From the NCBI RefSeq assembly GCF_037975245.1, contig NC_092574.1:22819713-22883712 (forward strand): DNA of 64,000 nt, read 5' to 3'. This stretch comes from Apostichopus japonicus. Lineage: Eukaryota; Echinodermata; Holothuroidea; Aspidochirotida; Stichopodidae. Shown here one piece after another: positions 12,001 to 27,000 of the stretch. Each line of letters begins with the position of its first letter. The first letter of the stretch is position 1. Below the pieces are notes generated by a model, which did not search any database, was not told where the DNA came from, and saw only the letters and a program-made list of their open reading frames with translations. A program made the translations under genes and the position numbers.

Positions 12001-15000
12001 TGTCTACAAAGACAACAATGCATATATTATCTTCAAGAATAACAACGCATATATTGTCTTCAATGACAACTCCGCAAATAAATCATCTTTTAAGAATAAC
12101 AATGCATTTATTGTCTTCAACGACAATAATGCATATATATGCTGTCTTGAAGAATAACAATGCATATATTATCTTCAAGAATAACAATGCATATATTGTC
12201 TTCAATGACAACTCCGCAAATAAATCATCTTTAAGAATAACAACGCATATATTGTCTTCAATGACAACTCCGCAAATAAATTATCTTTTAAGAATAACAA
12301 TGCATTTATTGTCTTCAACGACAACAATGCATATATGTTGTCTTGAAGAATAACATTGCATACATTGTCTTCAATTACTGAAACATATTCACTTCAAGTC
12401 TGGTTCAATTTCTCAGTCTATGACATTAAATACAGCCCATGCTTTCACTGCTCAGATGCCCGATGCCTTACTCTTCTATACTTGGCACCAGTAATTGCTT
12501 GCACTTAGTGCTGTTATGACGTTAATAAACCAGTGTTCAATACATGCACTGAAATTCGCCAATACATATTTGCCTAGACCCCTGTGGGACAGAAATTATT
12601 TCAATGAAAATGGGAACATTTTTCCCCTCCCCACTAAGAAAAAACAAAAGGCCTGCATTATTGAATACTGGAGCTAGCTAGCAGTGACGCAGTATGCTCT
12701 GGAGAACCAATTAAGTCTAATTTTGTTTGTTGAATGGTAGCAAGACGTCTGCAACATAATTTGTGTTCAAACAAAATCTTTCAGAGTAATGCATAAATTT
12801 AGAAACTTCAGTTGGCAAAGAATTGGCAGAAAACAGAGAGGAAAAAAAAAAGGCGATAATATTTACACAGACTTTGTTGTACTTCAAACTTGCAATTTAT
12901 CCCTGAAATAGAAGCCCATTAAATTGGATGGTTTGGCTATTTATGAACAATGATATCTTAGCCTGTCTATCCATTGCACATATGCCACTCCGATGTACCT
13001 ATCTTACAAACAGTGGTATCGTTTCATAACGGCGCCCTCACCCGACTGACCCACCATGTGTCGATGCCCACTTCCTACCAACTCTGCTATTCTGAAGTGT
13101 TACAACTTTTTATTTCATAAGTAAGTGAATAACTGAATAATTTAGACAATGGACGCAGAGGTCACTTATTCCAATCCCGTTCCAGCCACAAATATCTTTG
13201 CTCTTTTCCAACAATAGTTATAGTTTAATTTGTTGTTATTTGGGTACAGCTCTAACTCTTCCCAGTCTTGGTTAAATGGTTGCATTTTTGGCACTGCTCC
13301 TTCTCCACCATCCTGCCTGCTAACTGGTCACGCAAAATTGATCCCTGCTTGGGTATTTTGATAAATGATTACCATGCCTTTCTACAGTACTTTGTGCTGT
13401 CGCACTTGATCGTGTACTTAGCAAATCAAAGTAATAGTTTTACAACTCTATGTGTACTGCCAACTTCCTCTTCTATCAATGATATTATTTGTGAAGGCTG
13501 TAACCTTAAATATTGTAAAAATGTGAATTCATGTGCCTCCCAACATCCGAAGGACAAAAAACTAACAGGGCACCTGCAAGGCTGAATATTAAGACAGTTT
13601 TCTGGTAGTCCCTCAGACAACTTATACACTCTTCTCAGATCCTGGAAGAGAAAACATGGTTGTCCAAGTACAGCTTCAATGTACTAACAGCAGTTTGTAG
13701 CTAATGATGTAGTATTCCCTTTGTAAAATAAACTGAATTCTTGGACAACCTCCAGGATACTCCAGAATAGATTTGATTTGTAAACATGTACACATAAATT
13801 TAGTCCACGAGGATGACCAGTTCTACTTTTAACAATAAGCTATAACCTTTCTACTCACTGCATCATCTTCTTTCACTGACTTCACTGGGAGCTTTAAAAG
13901 AGCTTTCTTAGCAGCCTTACTTAGCCTCCTCTGAAAATTAAGAAAAAGAGAATTGAAAATTGCAACAATTTATCGAAATAGGAAATGTAACATTGTAAGA
14001 GAATAACATGTGGCACCCATTACACATTTAGCCAAACAGCATGTACAGAAGATACCAGTCATGAAAAATTACAAATATAAACATATCATGCAGTGCTTCA
14101 AACTCACTTCCTTCTCTCCTCCATTCTTCCCCCGTCCCCTCTCCCCCATTCTTCCTCCCCCCTCCACTCTCTCCCCCATTCTTCCTTCAATCCCCCATCC
14201 CTCTCTCTCCCATTCTTTCCCTTCCTCCCTCTCCATTCTTTTACACTTCCTTCCTAATGTCTCCCTCATAAAACAATTTTTCTCTGCTAATCGAAACCAA
14301 TCTATGGTGAACAGAAGCAATTAAAGCTGCTTATATTGCTGTCTGTAAGATTTATGTGTTTATCTTAAAAATGTATGACAGAAATGTATGATTAGTTTCC
14401 TTATCCTCATTTTTTTTCTGGAAAGCAAACAGCAGAGGTACTTCCTTCAAAACTTGTAAGGTTAAAGGGTAGACTCTAGGCAGAATTTTAGTATTGATAT
14501 GTCATAGTCCAAGAAAAAAAACGAAAAAAAAAACATGAATGCTAGTAATGTTTCATGTGGCTATGCTGGTGGTAAAAGTTCTTTAGCTTCAACCTATATT
14601 AATGCTAATTCTCTGCTCCTATCATGACTGACAATGACGGGGGATCCCTAGTGCAGGCAGGCCTTTAGGACAAGTTACCACATTTTGTTTTATAGATTAT
14701 AATACTAATACATGCTTCTAACTTTTAAGCTTTCAAATAAACACCAGAGCACTCACTCTTCCCTGACATTTCCACAGCACAAATTTGTCTTTTGACAAAT
14801 TTATGTGTAATGTATTGTAAACATGTTTATTTGAGGTCATAACAGTCCACCTCTATTTTATATTTTGCTCTATTGAGTGTTGCGCTGCATACGAGACACA
14901 GACTTAATGTGTGTTAGACTAAGTTTTCCAGCCACTCAGTTAATAGATGATCCTCATATTTATCAAAAATTAAATGTGACATACCCCAACCCCCCCCTCT

Positions 15001-18000
15001 CCCCACCCTCCATCCTAGACCACAAAAGGTGTTTGCTAACATACAAGCAATTATTATTGTTCCTTAAGTCATTCTTCAACAATGTTAACATGGACTGAAA
15101 ATATTGCATCCTTCTTTCCAATTAAATGCAATAACCTCCTTGCTTTGAATAGATAGCATTGGCAACTAACTCTGTAGAAACCTACTGTTGCATAGGACAG
15201 TGTTTGCTGCACATCTGAAGGTCAAATAAACCCCACATATGCCTCTAGCAGTTCCTGCAAGTGTGCCTCGGAGGTGTAGTATATCGTTTGGGCCACTAGA
15301 AGATTGAAAATTGAAGCTGCAAGTTCTAAGGGTATTTATTATTTACTGTCATATAGAAGCAATAGTGGCCACAGACGATGTGTTTGGCCCTTTTTTTCAT
15401 TTTAACTTTGATTTAGAGTTGACTTTTATTATCTCAACAAATCATGGACATCAAGGTGTCCTTTTTCCTCTCGTTAATGAGCTGTATGATCTCAGTAACG
15501 TTTCCAACCCGTAGAGTAAGCAATCCTCATTTCAAACAAAACGGAAGGAACTGTAAATTGAACCAGGTTGTTATCCGTTACGCCTTGCATACATGTGAAT
15601 AAAACAGACTGCAAGTAAAGTGTACAGGGCAATAAAATCTGACTGATTCAAATCATATTTTCAACTAAGTCCTTATCTCAGTGAGGCACGGAGGGTATCT
15701 TACATTGCAAAATAATCTGTACGCTTGGTAAACAAAACTTCCCGAAAATAGCAATCATAATTTGCAAAATGCTGAAACTGTAGTGGTGAGGTAAAAAAAA
15801 CAAAAACAAAACAGACACTCTGTTATATTTACCCCCTCTCAAGTACTCCAAAAACAACTGCAATTTATCCTACATTTGCAGCTGAGAATTAAAACGCCAT
15901 AAGGATACATAATTTAGGACAGAGGCACATACAAAGGGGAGATGATCTTGCAGATAGTGAATGGCTTAAAGGCACTGCACCTAAACACAAAGCTGTATCA
16001 GTGCTCAGCAACATTTCCTTCAGCAAGTCTGGATCCATATCAAACAATACAGATTATCTCTGCAGAACAGCGGTGCACATTGTGTGATAAAACCGCAGGG
16101 CACGAACAATTGTGTCCTAAGCGGCCTGCCTCAGTGCGCCCTACTTTTGAGTTTGACCTTTGGAAGATGTGGTATATCTGAATTAATGACCCTCTATACT
16201 GTACCTATACTTTACCCATCATGCAAAGCTACCCTCCTCATCGCAGCAAGGTTGTCGCCCCTGACTGGTTAGTAGCTCGCGATATGTACACGATATTTAA
16301 TGGTGATTACTCGCAAGCGGCAACAACCTAACAAACTCTTTGAGTTCCTTCTTTACCTACTTCCCCTTAACAGTTTTCTATCATTCACTACATCATTATG
16401 TCATGAACTTTATTACAAGGAGTATCAAGAGGGAAATTTTACAAAGGAAAGGTAATCTGGGGAAAAGTCGGCTTGCAATTTCCTGTAGACCCTTCACATT
16501 CCTACGAGAGAAATAAACTTCAATATCTTTCAATGCTATCCCGTCAGGTTGCTGATGCTCGCTTACGCTAATAAAAAAGGTCTCAGTTTTTATATGGTGT
16601 GGAGTAGTAGCAGTCGCAAACTAAACACGTAATATTACAGTGTTGTCATCTCTGATGCAAAAGCTTTCCAATGAACCACCTACGTGTTGATGTAGTCATC
16701 CTTACTCATGGCTGCCGCCCTACAGAAGCAACAAGCTAGGCATGTTTTCCACGCATTTCAGAATAACTACCAGGGCAAATTAGGCTTCTAAAAGCGAGTG
16801 AGTCACCGTGGCAATCCCTGCCGTCATGCTACGTAGCATGCTTCATTCACGATTCGCAAGTTTTTGAAATTGAAAGGGCTAAAGAAAAAGGGGGGGAAAC
16901 AGAGTAATGGAATAAACAGGAAAAAATGTATGTACAGTACAGCATGATGTCATCACATGTTCAAACAGAGAGGAAGAGTCAATATGTTAATGGCAAAGCA
17001 TAGATTTCTGCAGTAAGATTGGTGAACAAACATGTCATCTTGACAGTTTTATTACAAAACTTGATGTAAAAGCAAAAAAAACACCATGACTGAAGGAATT
17101 CTTATGTCCTGAAAAGCCGAAAGGATGCATACATATGTTAGCTAGACCACAGAGAGTCAAGACTTTATATATGATCACAATTGATTTATTGTATGACTGT
17201 AGCATATATGTAATACTCAATGTGACATTTATGTATCGTTGTTATCATTGTAATCAGTGATTTTAAACTAGCCCTGGAATGATGTCATCCATGTCAGCAA
17301 TGGACAAAGAACTTTACAGGAAAACAAAGCAAAATAATATATTCTGGCCATATCATGCACATAAAGGTGTGCTGTATAGACCCCAACTATAGCATGCTAT
17401 CATTGAAAAGTTTCTAGAGATTACGTAATGGCCTAGGTTGTAAAATGACCTCTTTTTACTCATTAGCCTGCAACGTCTGCCACATACTTTATAAAATGAA
17501 GCTTCCAGAAGCATAATATAAACTAATTTACATAGTCACTGCATGATCTAAAGCAATAACCCAAATATGGTTTTCATTTCAAGAACGGAAGAGGTGTTTT
17601 TTTAAGTTGCTGAACCGTGGCATTTGTTTGTGTTGAGGTAGTTTTGCAAGCCATACATTGTACATCATAGAGGGCTACTGACCTGTCTTCTAGCAGAAGG
17701 TGGAAAGGTGTAAACAAACAACTTACTTGTGTTCTATCTCTGGCCTGGGCATATCTGAATCTCTGGATGTAATAAAATACTAGCCAGGCTAACGAAATGA
17801 TCATTAGTACGATGAAAGACACCGAAACGAAGAGGACGGATGACCTCTGAACTTTGACCGTCTCCACTACCTTCTGTCCTTCTTCTATTTCGACAAACAC
17901 CCGAGTCTCGTTATCCAGGAGCTTCTTTATCTTCTCGGCATCAGTGCCTCGTATTAACACCACAGTTATGCGCTTTACATCCTCTGTGGAGGAGAAGAAA

Positions 18001-21000
18001 AAACTTGGTAGATGAGAAACGGTTCGGATACTTTTTTAAACATTCTACAGGGATTTTGCACACATTTTATGGCAATTCCAAAATGTCACTAAGTGATACT
18101 CCCTTCTCAAGTTATTCTTTCCTGACTATACTAAAGTCTCTTAAAAGTATTTTCCTTTACTGGGATGTATATTTAAATTTAAATCCTCCTAGGTAGCAAC
18201 TTATGGTTAAACCCTATCAGAGAGTACTGTACTTTCAAAAAGCTTAAAGGAAGTTTTATTATCTATGGGACCACCACTGATGACCTTTAAAGCTCACTTA
18301 ATTGTCATCAGAGTGACGACAGAGAGACAGTATCCGGTGCTGTGGCCGAGTGGATATTAGGCGGTGGCATTTGAAGCAATGAGGCTTAGCAATCGGGAGG
18401 TTCCGGGTTCGATACCCGGCCGGGTCATAGTAAGGTGGGTTTTTCATCCAAGAGCAATCTATGGGTTTTCCCATCTGAAATGACTTTCTAAATTGAAAAG
18501 ATTCCAAATTTGGGTTAAAATGTTGAATTGGAAGCCACCCAACGTGTAAGTTGTAATCCATATACAGTAACACATGAAACTTTCATGGTCTGGTTCTGCA
18601 ATATCACGACACAAAGTATGAATAATGATATATTGATTAAATTACAAACTCGATACTAAGTGAACTACTGTACAGATGAACTAACTGTATTCAACTTCAC
18701 TGGTTTGTAAATTGTCCCATATTTTTTTATTGGTACATGGCCTAACTTTCTTGGAAATGCAAATAAAAACTAGGGATATTGTTAAAAAAAGACGAACATT
18801 CAAACAAGCCATGAGAGCAATCGGTACAGCAGATAAATCTTTGCATATATATATTACACAACAGGTTGGATGGAGTACGCAGGCAAACACAAGTACAGAA
18901 ATGATATCAGCCATTAGAGCAATTTTTTTTCTGTTTTAGTTCACCTTAATGTTAAAATGCTTTATATACAACATTAATTCTAAAATGAAAAAATCATGCT
19001 ATTCATTACCATTGCTAGCCAAATCTCAATGCATATATTAATGACGGAAAGTTGAACATTTTAGGAATTCTGTTTTTGCATTTTGCAAATGTCCAGCTCA
19101 CTGCAAATTCATTAACTACTGTACTTGCTAGATAATGTTAAATGTTGACAACATATTATAGAATGTGCTGCTTGATTCAGCACAGTATCAAAAGTAGAAC
19201 ACTAACAAGGCTGCAGCATCCTGTAGCCAGGCTATGTAGCAAAGGTATGTGTAGTTGGTTATAGATAACTGTACTATTCTGACAATGTCAAAGGCATACT
19301 ATGAAACATAATGTCTGACATTTTAATGTCACGAATAAACACGCAGCTCTGGTCTGCAGTTCACAAATTGTCAAGACTAGCACAAAATAGCTAGAACAAA
19401 GACATTGTGAACAAACATCAAAGGACTGTAAACTTTTTTTTAATGCTTTTAAGATCATACCGTGCAAGAATGTCAACAATTGTCATAGGCTAGGTAGATA
19501 GGAAGGCATATGCATAGGAGAAAAGTTAGAGAGGAACAAAGAAAATATAACATTTCCATAGAACATTCAGTTATGGATAAAAATTGAATGGTTTAATAGC
19601 ATGTATGTGATCATTGTGCCGCAACATCCCAGATATATGCGCATGATAACCACTACACTTAGAACGACTTTCAATGGGATATTGTGCTAGTTGAATCATG
19701 TTGAGTCACTTGCATGAGCAAGGCAAATCTGTAATGGTAGCCCAATCGTCCCAAACAACCAAATATCTGTTCAGACGACCAAAATCAGCTGTGGAGCTTG
19801 TCCGGGAGACGACTGGTTGTTTACATGAAATTCAAATTGCAATGTATGTAAATACCCCCAAATAGGTAAAATGATAAATTGCTAGCATCCCAAAGTTGGT
19901 GTTCTATTCACCACATCTTCACATCTCTCCTACAGTATTGGTCATCGTTATTTAGCTACATCTTTTTGGGACAATCAAAACGGCTGTTCCGACACCAAAG
20001 GTTGTCCGAAAGACAACCAGAAAGAATTCATGAAGCTCTGCCCCAGTGTGGGTGGCCTAGCTACTGTTTTTGTTGCCTTTTAAGTTCCACATTATGGTGA
20101 GGGTGGCCTAACTAATGTATTTGTCTTCTGAGTACCACATTATGGTGAGAGTGGCATAACTACTGTATTTGTTACCTTCTAAGTACCATATTATGTGATG
20201 GATGCTGAACTGGGTGCAGAATATTACACATGTCTGTTACTTCTAAAAATGTCAGCAGTTCATCTAATGTTCTGAGATACAGTAGATCGACATAAAAGAG
20301 AAAAGTACAAGTTAATATAGTTTTAGGTATCTATAGGAAAGTGCACAGAGCCTGTAGAATCAGAGGCAGGTAATAAGAGACATGTGAAGTAAATTGGGTA
20401 ACTTTCCTAGCTGCCAAAATTTCATCACTGATTAGAAATTCGTCTGAAAAGAATTTTCCAATTACATGAACTTCACAGACCTGGGAAGACTATACAGATT
20501 CAGAAGATACTGATATGGATTGTACTTTTTTAAATGTTGTTGTTGTTAGTGTGCTTGATCAAATTATCTTTTCAGAACATTTTCTGACTGGAATCTTACA
20601 GTACTTCTGACAGTAAACGGAGGAAAATGAAAACAAGAGCATGTGCTTGATCAAATTATCTTTTCAGAACATTTTCTGACTGGAATCTGACGGTACTTCT
20701 GACAGTAAACAGAGGAAAATGAAAAAAAAATGAAATTTACAGCACCATCATGTGTATGCTTTACAGTCCAACTACAATATAGTGAAAGTCATCGAATGCA
20801 AAACTTTCAATTAACAGGAAGGAAAATACCTTTTGCCAGATTGCTAGCTAAAATATTGTTATGTTTTACTGTAATTGCCTAAAAATTGCATAGTTTTTTC
20901 AAATAGTTAAAAAAAAATTATTGACAATAAAACATTTCAATAAATGTCGGGTAAAGTTTTAAAATTTAGGCAAAAGCTTTTCAAAAACAAATATTTTGCA

Positions 21001-24000
21001 TTAGAATAATATATAAATTTATATATATTGATATATGTCAAAAATATGAATGTTTAACATTGCATTTATAAGCAAACATTTGATGCAACCCTCTCCTCCC
21101 CAGTTCGAGATCAATTTTATGAAACAATATTCCGATTAGACCTTTTACGGGAAGCCTCTTAACTCCTTGTAACAAGGCTATAAAAAAGGTCACATCACAC
21201 CCACATACAATGCAATGATATTATTCATATCGGCATACTATACTGTACTTCTCTGGAATTGAGCCTTTGTTAGAAACAGTGAACAACAACAGATGTTTTT
21301 CTTGTTTTCATCAATACTATTGTAATTTTGTATCCTTCAGCTAAAATCATTTCATGTATGTGGCACATATATACACCTGAAAAAGCCTATAGAGGTTAAC
21401 AATAAAACAACAGGTGTATGATACAACTCTACCATCATATGCAAAGAAAAGGTTATTTTATTAATTAGCTACAAATGCACAAAGTAAAAAGAGTATAACT
21501 ATTCATGTTTCTCGAGAGAAAAGAAGAAAGGATATAACTGAAAACTATTCTATGCGTGAACTAGATCTGTCAATGATGAAGCGCACATATCATTTACTAT
21601 ATAACAACTGGCCAAAAGGAACTCAGAACTGACCATTATCTTTAATTAACAAATTTATATAACATCAAAGAGATCAGGACTGTACAATTTGTGCAACAGG
21701 TACCTACACAAACACATAGCAGGGCAAAAGACACCAGTGAGGGGAATTACCAAATTAGTCATACAACAATAAACATGGAAAATTCAAAATGATTCTTAAA
21801 AAAAAAATTGTCTTGGTAAAAAGAGAATGACACTTGGAATCCGCTAGCTGCTGTAAATTATCTAAAAACATCGACGTACCAGAGTACAAGACCAGCGATA
21901 TTTGGGTCGATAGATAAACAGATGCGAGAGAGTGGATGAATGACTTCAGAATGGGTAGATTCGGGAAGTGAGCATCGACCCAAAAGAGATTCAGTGCAGA
22001 GCAGTGCGATATAAATAGTCTTAGGTAGATGGGAGTACAAAATAACAAAAACATGGAAAGGTTGGAGTGATTTCATTACAACTAGTGTTGCTTCTGCAGG
22101 GCACATCTTCGCAGCAGGACACATATCCTTAAACGGCAAGAGATAACCTGTTTTGTTCATTTTGAGTTTCTATCAACATTTTGAATGACTTTTACAGCCA
22201 TGGATCCACCAAAAGAAAAAAATTATGAACATGTCTGTCCAAATATAGTTCAATTTGAAGCAAATCTAACCACAGGAGACACATCGGCTCCATCTTAATT
22301 TATGCAGTTTCAAGCTCACTTGACCAAAGCAAAGTAAACCAGAATTGATTTTTGGATGGAAAAATGTCACAGCATTTATATCAAAGTTTATATACTCTGC
22401 AAAAAGTTAATTTGTCAGAAATTTTAAGATTCTGTATCTCCTCTTGAAATTATACCTTAAAGCGAGTTTTTTTCTCAGTCCACCACAAATTACCAATTGT
22501 CTATTTTCTCAATTCAAACGTAGACTTTGACAACAAAAACTGATATGTTTAATTGGTTAGTTTTACCTTCAGGACAAGCACAGGTAAGTCTTATTCCAAG
22601 CAATTAAAAATGGTGGACTGTAAAAGTTTTGAATGAAATATTGAACACTACAAAAAATACCCTGCAGTTGTTTTGATATCAAGATTTGACAGGTGATTCA
22701 GAATTTTTATATTAAAGTACTATAAATAAAGCATTCTCTAAAATATCAAATTATTTTGTTTACTTGGAAAAGACAGCTTGGCATTTATGAAGTCTTCAAA
22801 TTTTTCCATTTTTCTTCATTTGGACCAGAAATGTTAATGACACAATGGAAAATTTGACTTAATAAGACTTTTTTGTTTTCTTCCGAGAATTCAACAAATC
22901 TCTCCTTCTCTATAGCTCCCCCTCTCTTTCCCTTCACCACGGCTTTTTAGGTCACCTTCGTTCCTTCATTCCTCTAGTGACAACTGCTGAATACAACCAA
23001 AGAAAACTTTTCTAGCTTTGGTCAAACTTTGCAACAACTTTCTGCAGAGTCTCAAATCGATCACTAATATTACGACAAATTGCAGAACATTGTCAATTTA
23101 CTTTCTGAATTCCATGGTGAATTAAACACTTTTTGTTGTAAACTGTTGAAATGATGAAATTCAACAAGATTGTTTTCAGATAATTCTGACTGCATACACA
23201 GATAAATAAGAGGGCAAACCACAGAGTTGCACATCTCACTGCCAGCAAAACTACACTAAAATTATACATCTGACCTTAGATCATGTGACCTCTGAACTGG
23301 GTTCCCATGGCCATTGACGAGTTTTTGACACAAAATTGAACACACACTGATGCATTGACACACGGTCACGTTTTGACCCCTACCACAGTCATGGACTTCT
23401 GGTCATCCTGGGGCACCTCATCATGGTCACTTCCCCATAGTAGCTACTCAGCAAAATTAACCATTACCATGGCAACTATTGCTATGGCAACTGACATAGC
23501 TGTATATGGTCCAACTGTCGAAGGAACTACGATATCTCATCCTCCCTATAGGAGTGATGAGATAACAATTGCTTGGGCGTTCACAAGACTGTGAAGATGG
23601 TGTTTCCTCAATCCCCTCCTCCGAGAAGTGCAAAACGAAGAGTGGATAACAGATAGACCAAATTTCAGTTTTCATTTTCCATGGGAGCTTTTTCATCCAC
23701 GAAGGAGTATGGTGTTTCCTTAACAATTATCCAGTACCAGTTTTTATATACAAATAGAAATAGATCTCAACTTTCTTCCAGCCCATGCTTAAAGCTTCTT
23801 TTGTTTTTCCAGTCTCTTCCATTTGCTTTAGGCACCATCAACTGAAAAGATCTATCTTAAAAGTACATACCTTAAGTTTTCCAACCTATTTCTCTTTAAA
23901 AAGATAAAATCGCCTGAAAAGGAGACATTGGATAATATTACTACAACAATATATGAGTAACTACAACTGTCACGATATTGTGTTATTGATGTCCTCTAGT

Positions 24001-27000
24001 ATACTGTAATATTCTCTCTATGGTTTCACCTTGTTTCTTCAATTTAGATGTTAATTAGAACCCCCCTGAAGCGTATCAACCGTTCACCTGAGCTTGAACC
24101 TAGAGTACCGTATTATACCGCACCGATGCTGCTGTAAGCGAGACTTGATAGATTGACAATGGCAGACGTGCACTTTACAGTAATTTACTCGACAGGCTCG
24201 TATACGACTAAAATCAGTTCTAGCCATCACTGACAGTGAATGGAACAGTACAGTATAATCAATTCTGATGCAAAACGGGAAAACAGTGCGCAACAAAACA
24301 ACAAATATCGTCGGTGTTAGAGTGTGGAAATTTTTTTAATCGGTCTAGATTTTCTATTACACACAAACAGTACATTGAAATTGGCAAAGTATTTGCACAA
24401 GACTTAACGATACAAATGTACTTCATTTTTCATTTAATATTATACCTGAGCTACCTGCAAAAACAAAATGATCCTGACATATCTTGTTGTTATGTTGCAC
24501 AATACAACATGTTATTCATAACACGAACCCAGTCACTCAGGCAACATGCTACGGATTTTGTAACAGTGTCACAGCGGTATGTGACCAAGAAATAAGGACA
24601 CAAACAAGGAGAACTGAATTAAACAGTATATTAGATCTTCAACTGGCTAGATATCTACTGAGTACAGTGAGTGTGTCAGGGTAAAGTAAGCTTGAGAGAA
24701 CCATGCTAACGAGTTCTAACCGTAAAGTGTAGAACACATGTATGCATTTTTATACTTGTCTGAATTTGTAACATTAATGTACAGTCATTGGATGTAATGG
24801 TATATGGGCCAAAGCCAAAATTGGTCATCCTCAAATCCCAAAAGTAAAGTTATTTCTGTGGGAGAAATTTATTTTGGGCTCATGGCAGTACTAATTTTCA
24901 CTTCAGAATAAAAAAAAAAAAACCTGAAAAATTTCGTTATCAGTGACATAGAGGTCGTTGAAATCTAAAAAGATGCGCACTAGGTGCGAGGGACGGAATT
25001 TAGTCTTATTGACCTAGCTGAAAATAAGGATGGGTGAGGTAAATTTGGTTTCTGTAATTTGATGTTCATTGGAAAAGTTTTGAATTTTTTTTTAATAAAA
25101 ATGAAGAAAAATAGGAAAAAACGGTTCAAAATTCCGTCCCTCGCATTTTTTGACACAATTTTTTTTGAGAGAGAGAGAGGAAATAGTACAGTATGCATAA
25201 AAATCTGCAAAGTATCAACTATCAGTGACTTGAACATCTGTAGTGATGAAAGAAACTGAACAAAAATATGAATGGTGCATTATGGGTAATCAACATTTTC
25301 GCGAGGGACGGAATTCAGTGCGAGGGACGGAATTCTGTTACAGTTTGGTGCTACACGTCTGTAGTCCTAATCTGTTGCAAATAGAAATAGTTGGCAGAAC
25401 ATACGTGTAAATTTCAACGACACAACTATAGCAGAATTCGACAGCATGCTGAACTTGCAAAGTTGAAGAAGGCACTTCCAGGAACAAACAGTGCTATCTA
25501 TCATCCAAGTGGACTTCAGCGAGAACTATGCTAACAACTAAAAGAATGAAATACAGTCGGCATACTTTGGCCACGAGAATTTCACATTGTACACTGTTTG
25601 TGCATGGTACGCTGAAGGTGAGGAAGGTGAAGTGCAAAACCTTCTGTGTCATCAGTGATTATATGTCACATGACAAGTTCTAAGCTTTGCACTTCAATAA
25701 AACTATCATTGAAAAGGTCCAACAATTTGTCCAAATCTGGATGAGGTTCACTTTTGGTCCGATGGCTGTGCTAGTTTAAATCAAAATATTGCTTTTACTT
25801 CCTTGCCACCCAGTACCCATGTGACATTCCAATAACATGGAGTTATTTTGAATCTCACCATGGGAAGGGCCCAGTAGATGGGGGTGGGGGGAAAGATAAA
25901 ATCAAGTGTGTACTGTGATGTCAAAGCAGGTAAAACTTCTCATCACTAGTGCCAAGCAGTTTGCAAAATATGCCAACATAGAGTGAATGCAACAGATACA
26001 TTCTATGTAGCTGCATATGGCATAACCGTGCCTAGGCTTCTATGCCAGACAAGGTACCTGAAGTACCAGGTACACACAAGGTCCATTTTATTGACCGTAC
26101 ATGCAGTAATGGTAAGAGCAAACTGCCTTTCTTCCTACAGAGTCAGTTTTGTGAACCAGTTGAAGAGATGCTCAGGGAGCAGTTGTATGACTTAAATGAT
26201 GGAGTTGAAAGTCAGGTAGTCGTGAGCTATGATCAGGAACCAGATCCTAATCTGAATAAAGTGGAAAACAGTGGTCAGGTTGAGTAGAATGGGGATCAAG
26301 TTCAAATTGGTAGTCAGCTGGTTAACAATGATCAGTTACCATGGAAAGTGGTGGGTGGGTGATAGTTGAGTATAATGGTCAGTTGCATCCAGGAGAGGTG
26401 GAAAACATAATTGTCAGTAATTCACAGGTTAATGCCATGGCAAAAACAGGGAAGTATTGGAAGTGGCCAGAGGCAAAAGACCTACTGTGGTATTCAAGGA
26501 ATATGGTGAAAGGAAATATAGCCCCTGTTCTCCCTGTATGCTGAACCAGAGACCATTATTTGTGTAATGAATTGTAAGCATTCATATCAATTCGTTGCAC
26601 TATGGTGAGCTGTTTGTTGATTTCCAAATCTACATCATATCCAAGAGTTTGACATGTTAATGTTCCAATTTATATTGAATTGCATTGATGTATGTTGTGT
26701 ACAATAGTTCATTTTTCTTGTTAATGACAACTTAATGAGTTAACGTCATGATGGGGGAAGAAGTTTTTAACTCTTTCATATGCTGTTTGGATCCGAATCT
26801 AAGCAGAGTTTTGTTAATGAACATGTGAATTGTCAATTTGAATTACAATGGTGACTTTGTTTCCTTGTATAAAGTATAAATGTTGAATTTGTACAGTAAA
26901 TTAGTTTTCAGTTTCCAAATATAAAAATTATATATTGTCCCACACTGTTGTATACACCTACAATATAAAGGTGGAAAATAGATTTAGTATTTGTGTTTGG

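Noticed and set aside
13268-13585. 105-codon plus-strand open frame
   Set aside because: No recognisable domain, antisense inside an RNF149 intron, and no splice or promoter context.
22081-22160. Minus-strand frame resembling a short secreted peptide
   Set aside because: It is part of, or adjacent to, the dispersed repeat at 21.9 kb and has no consistent signal peptide.
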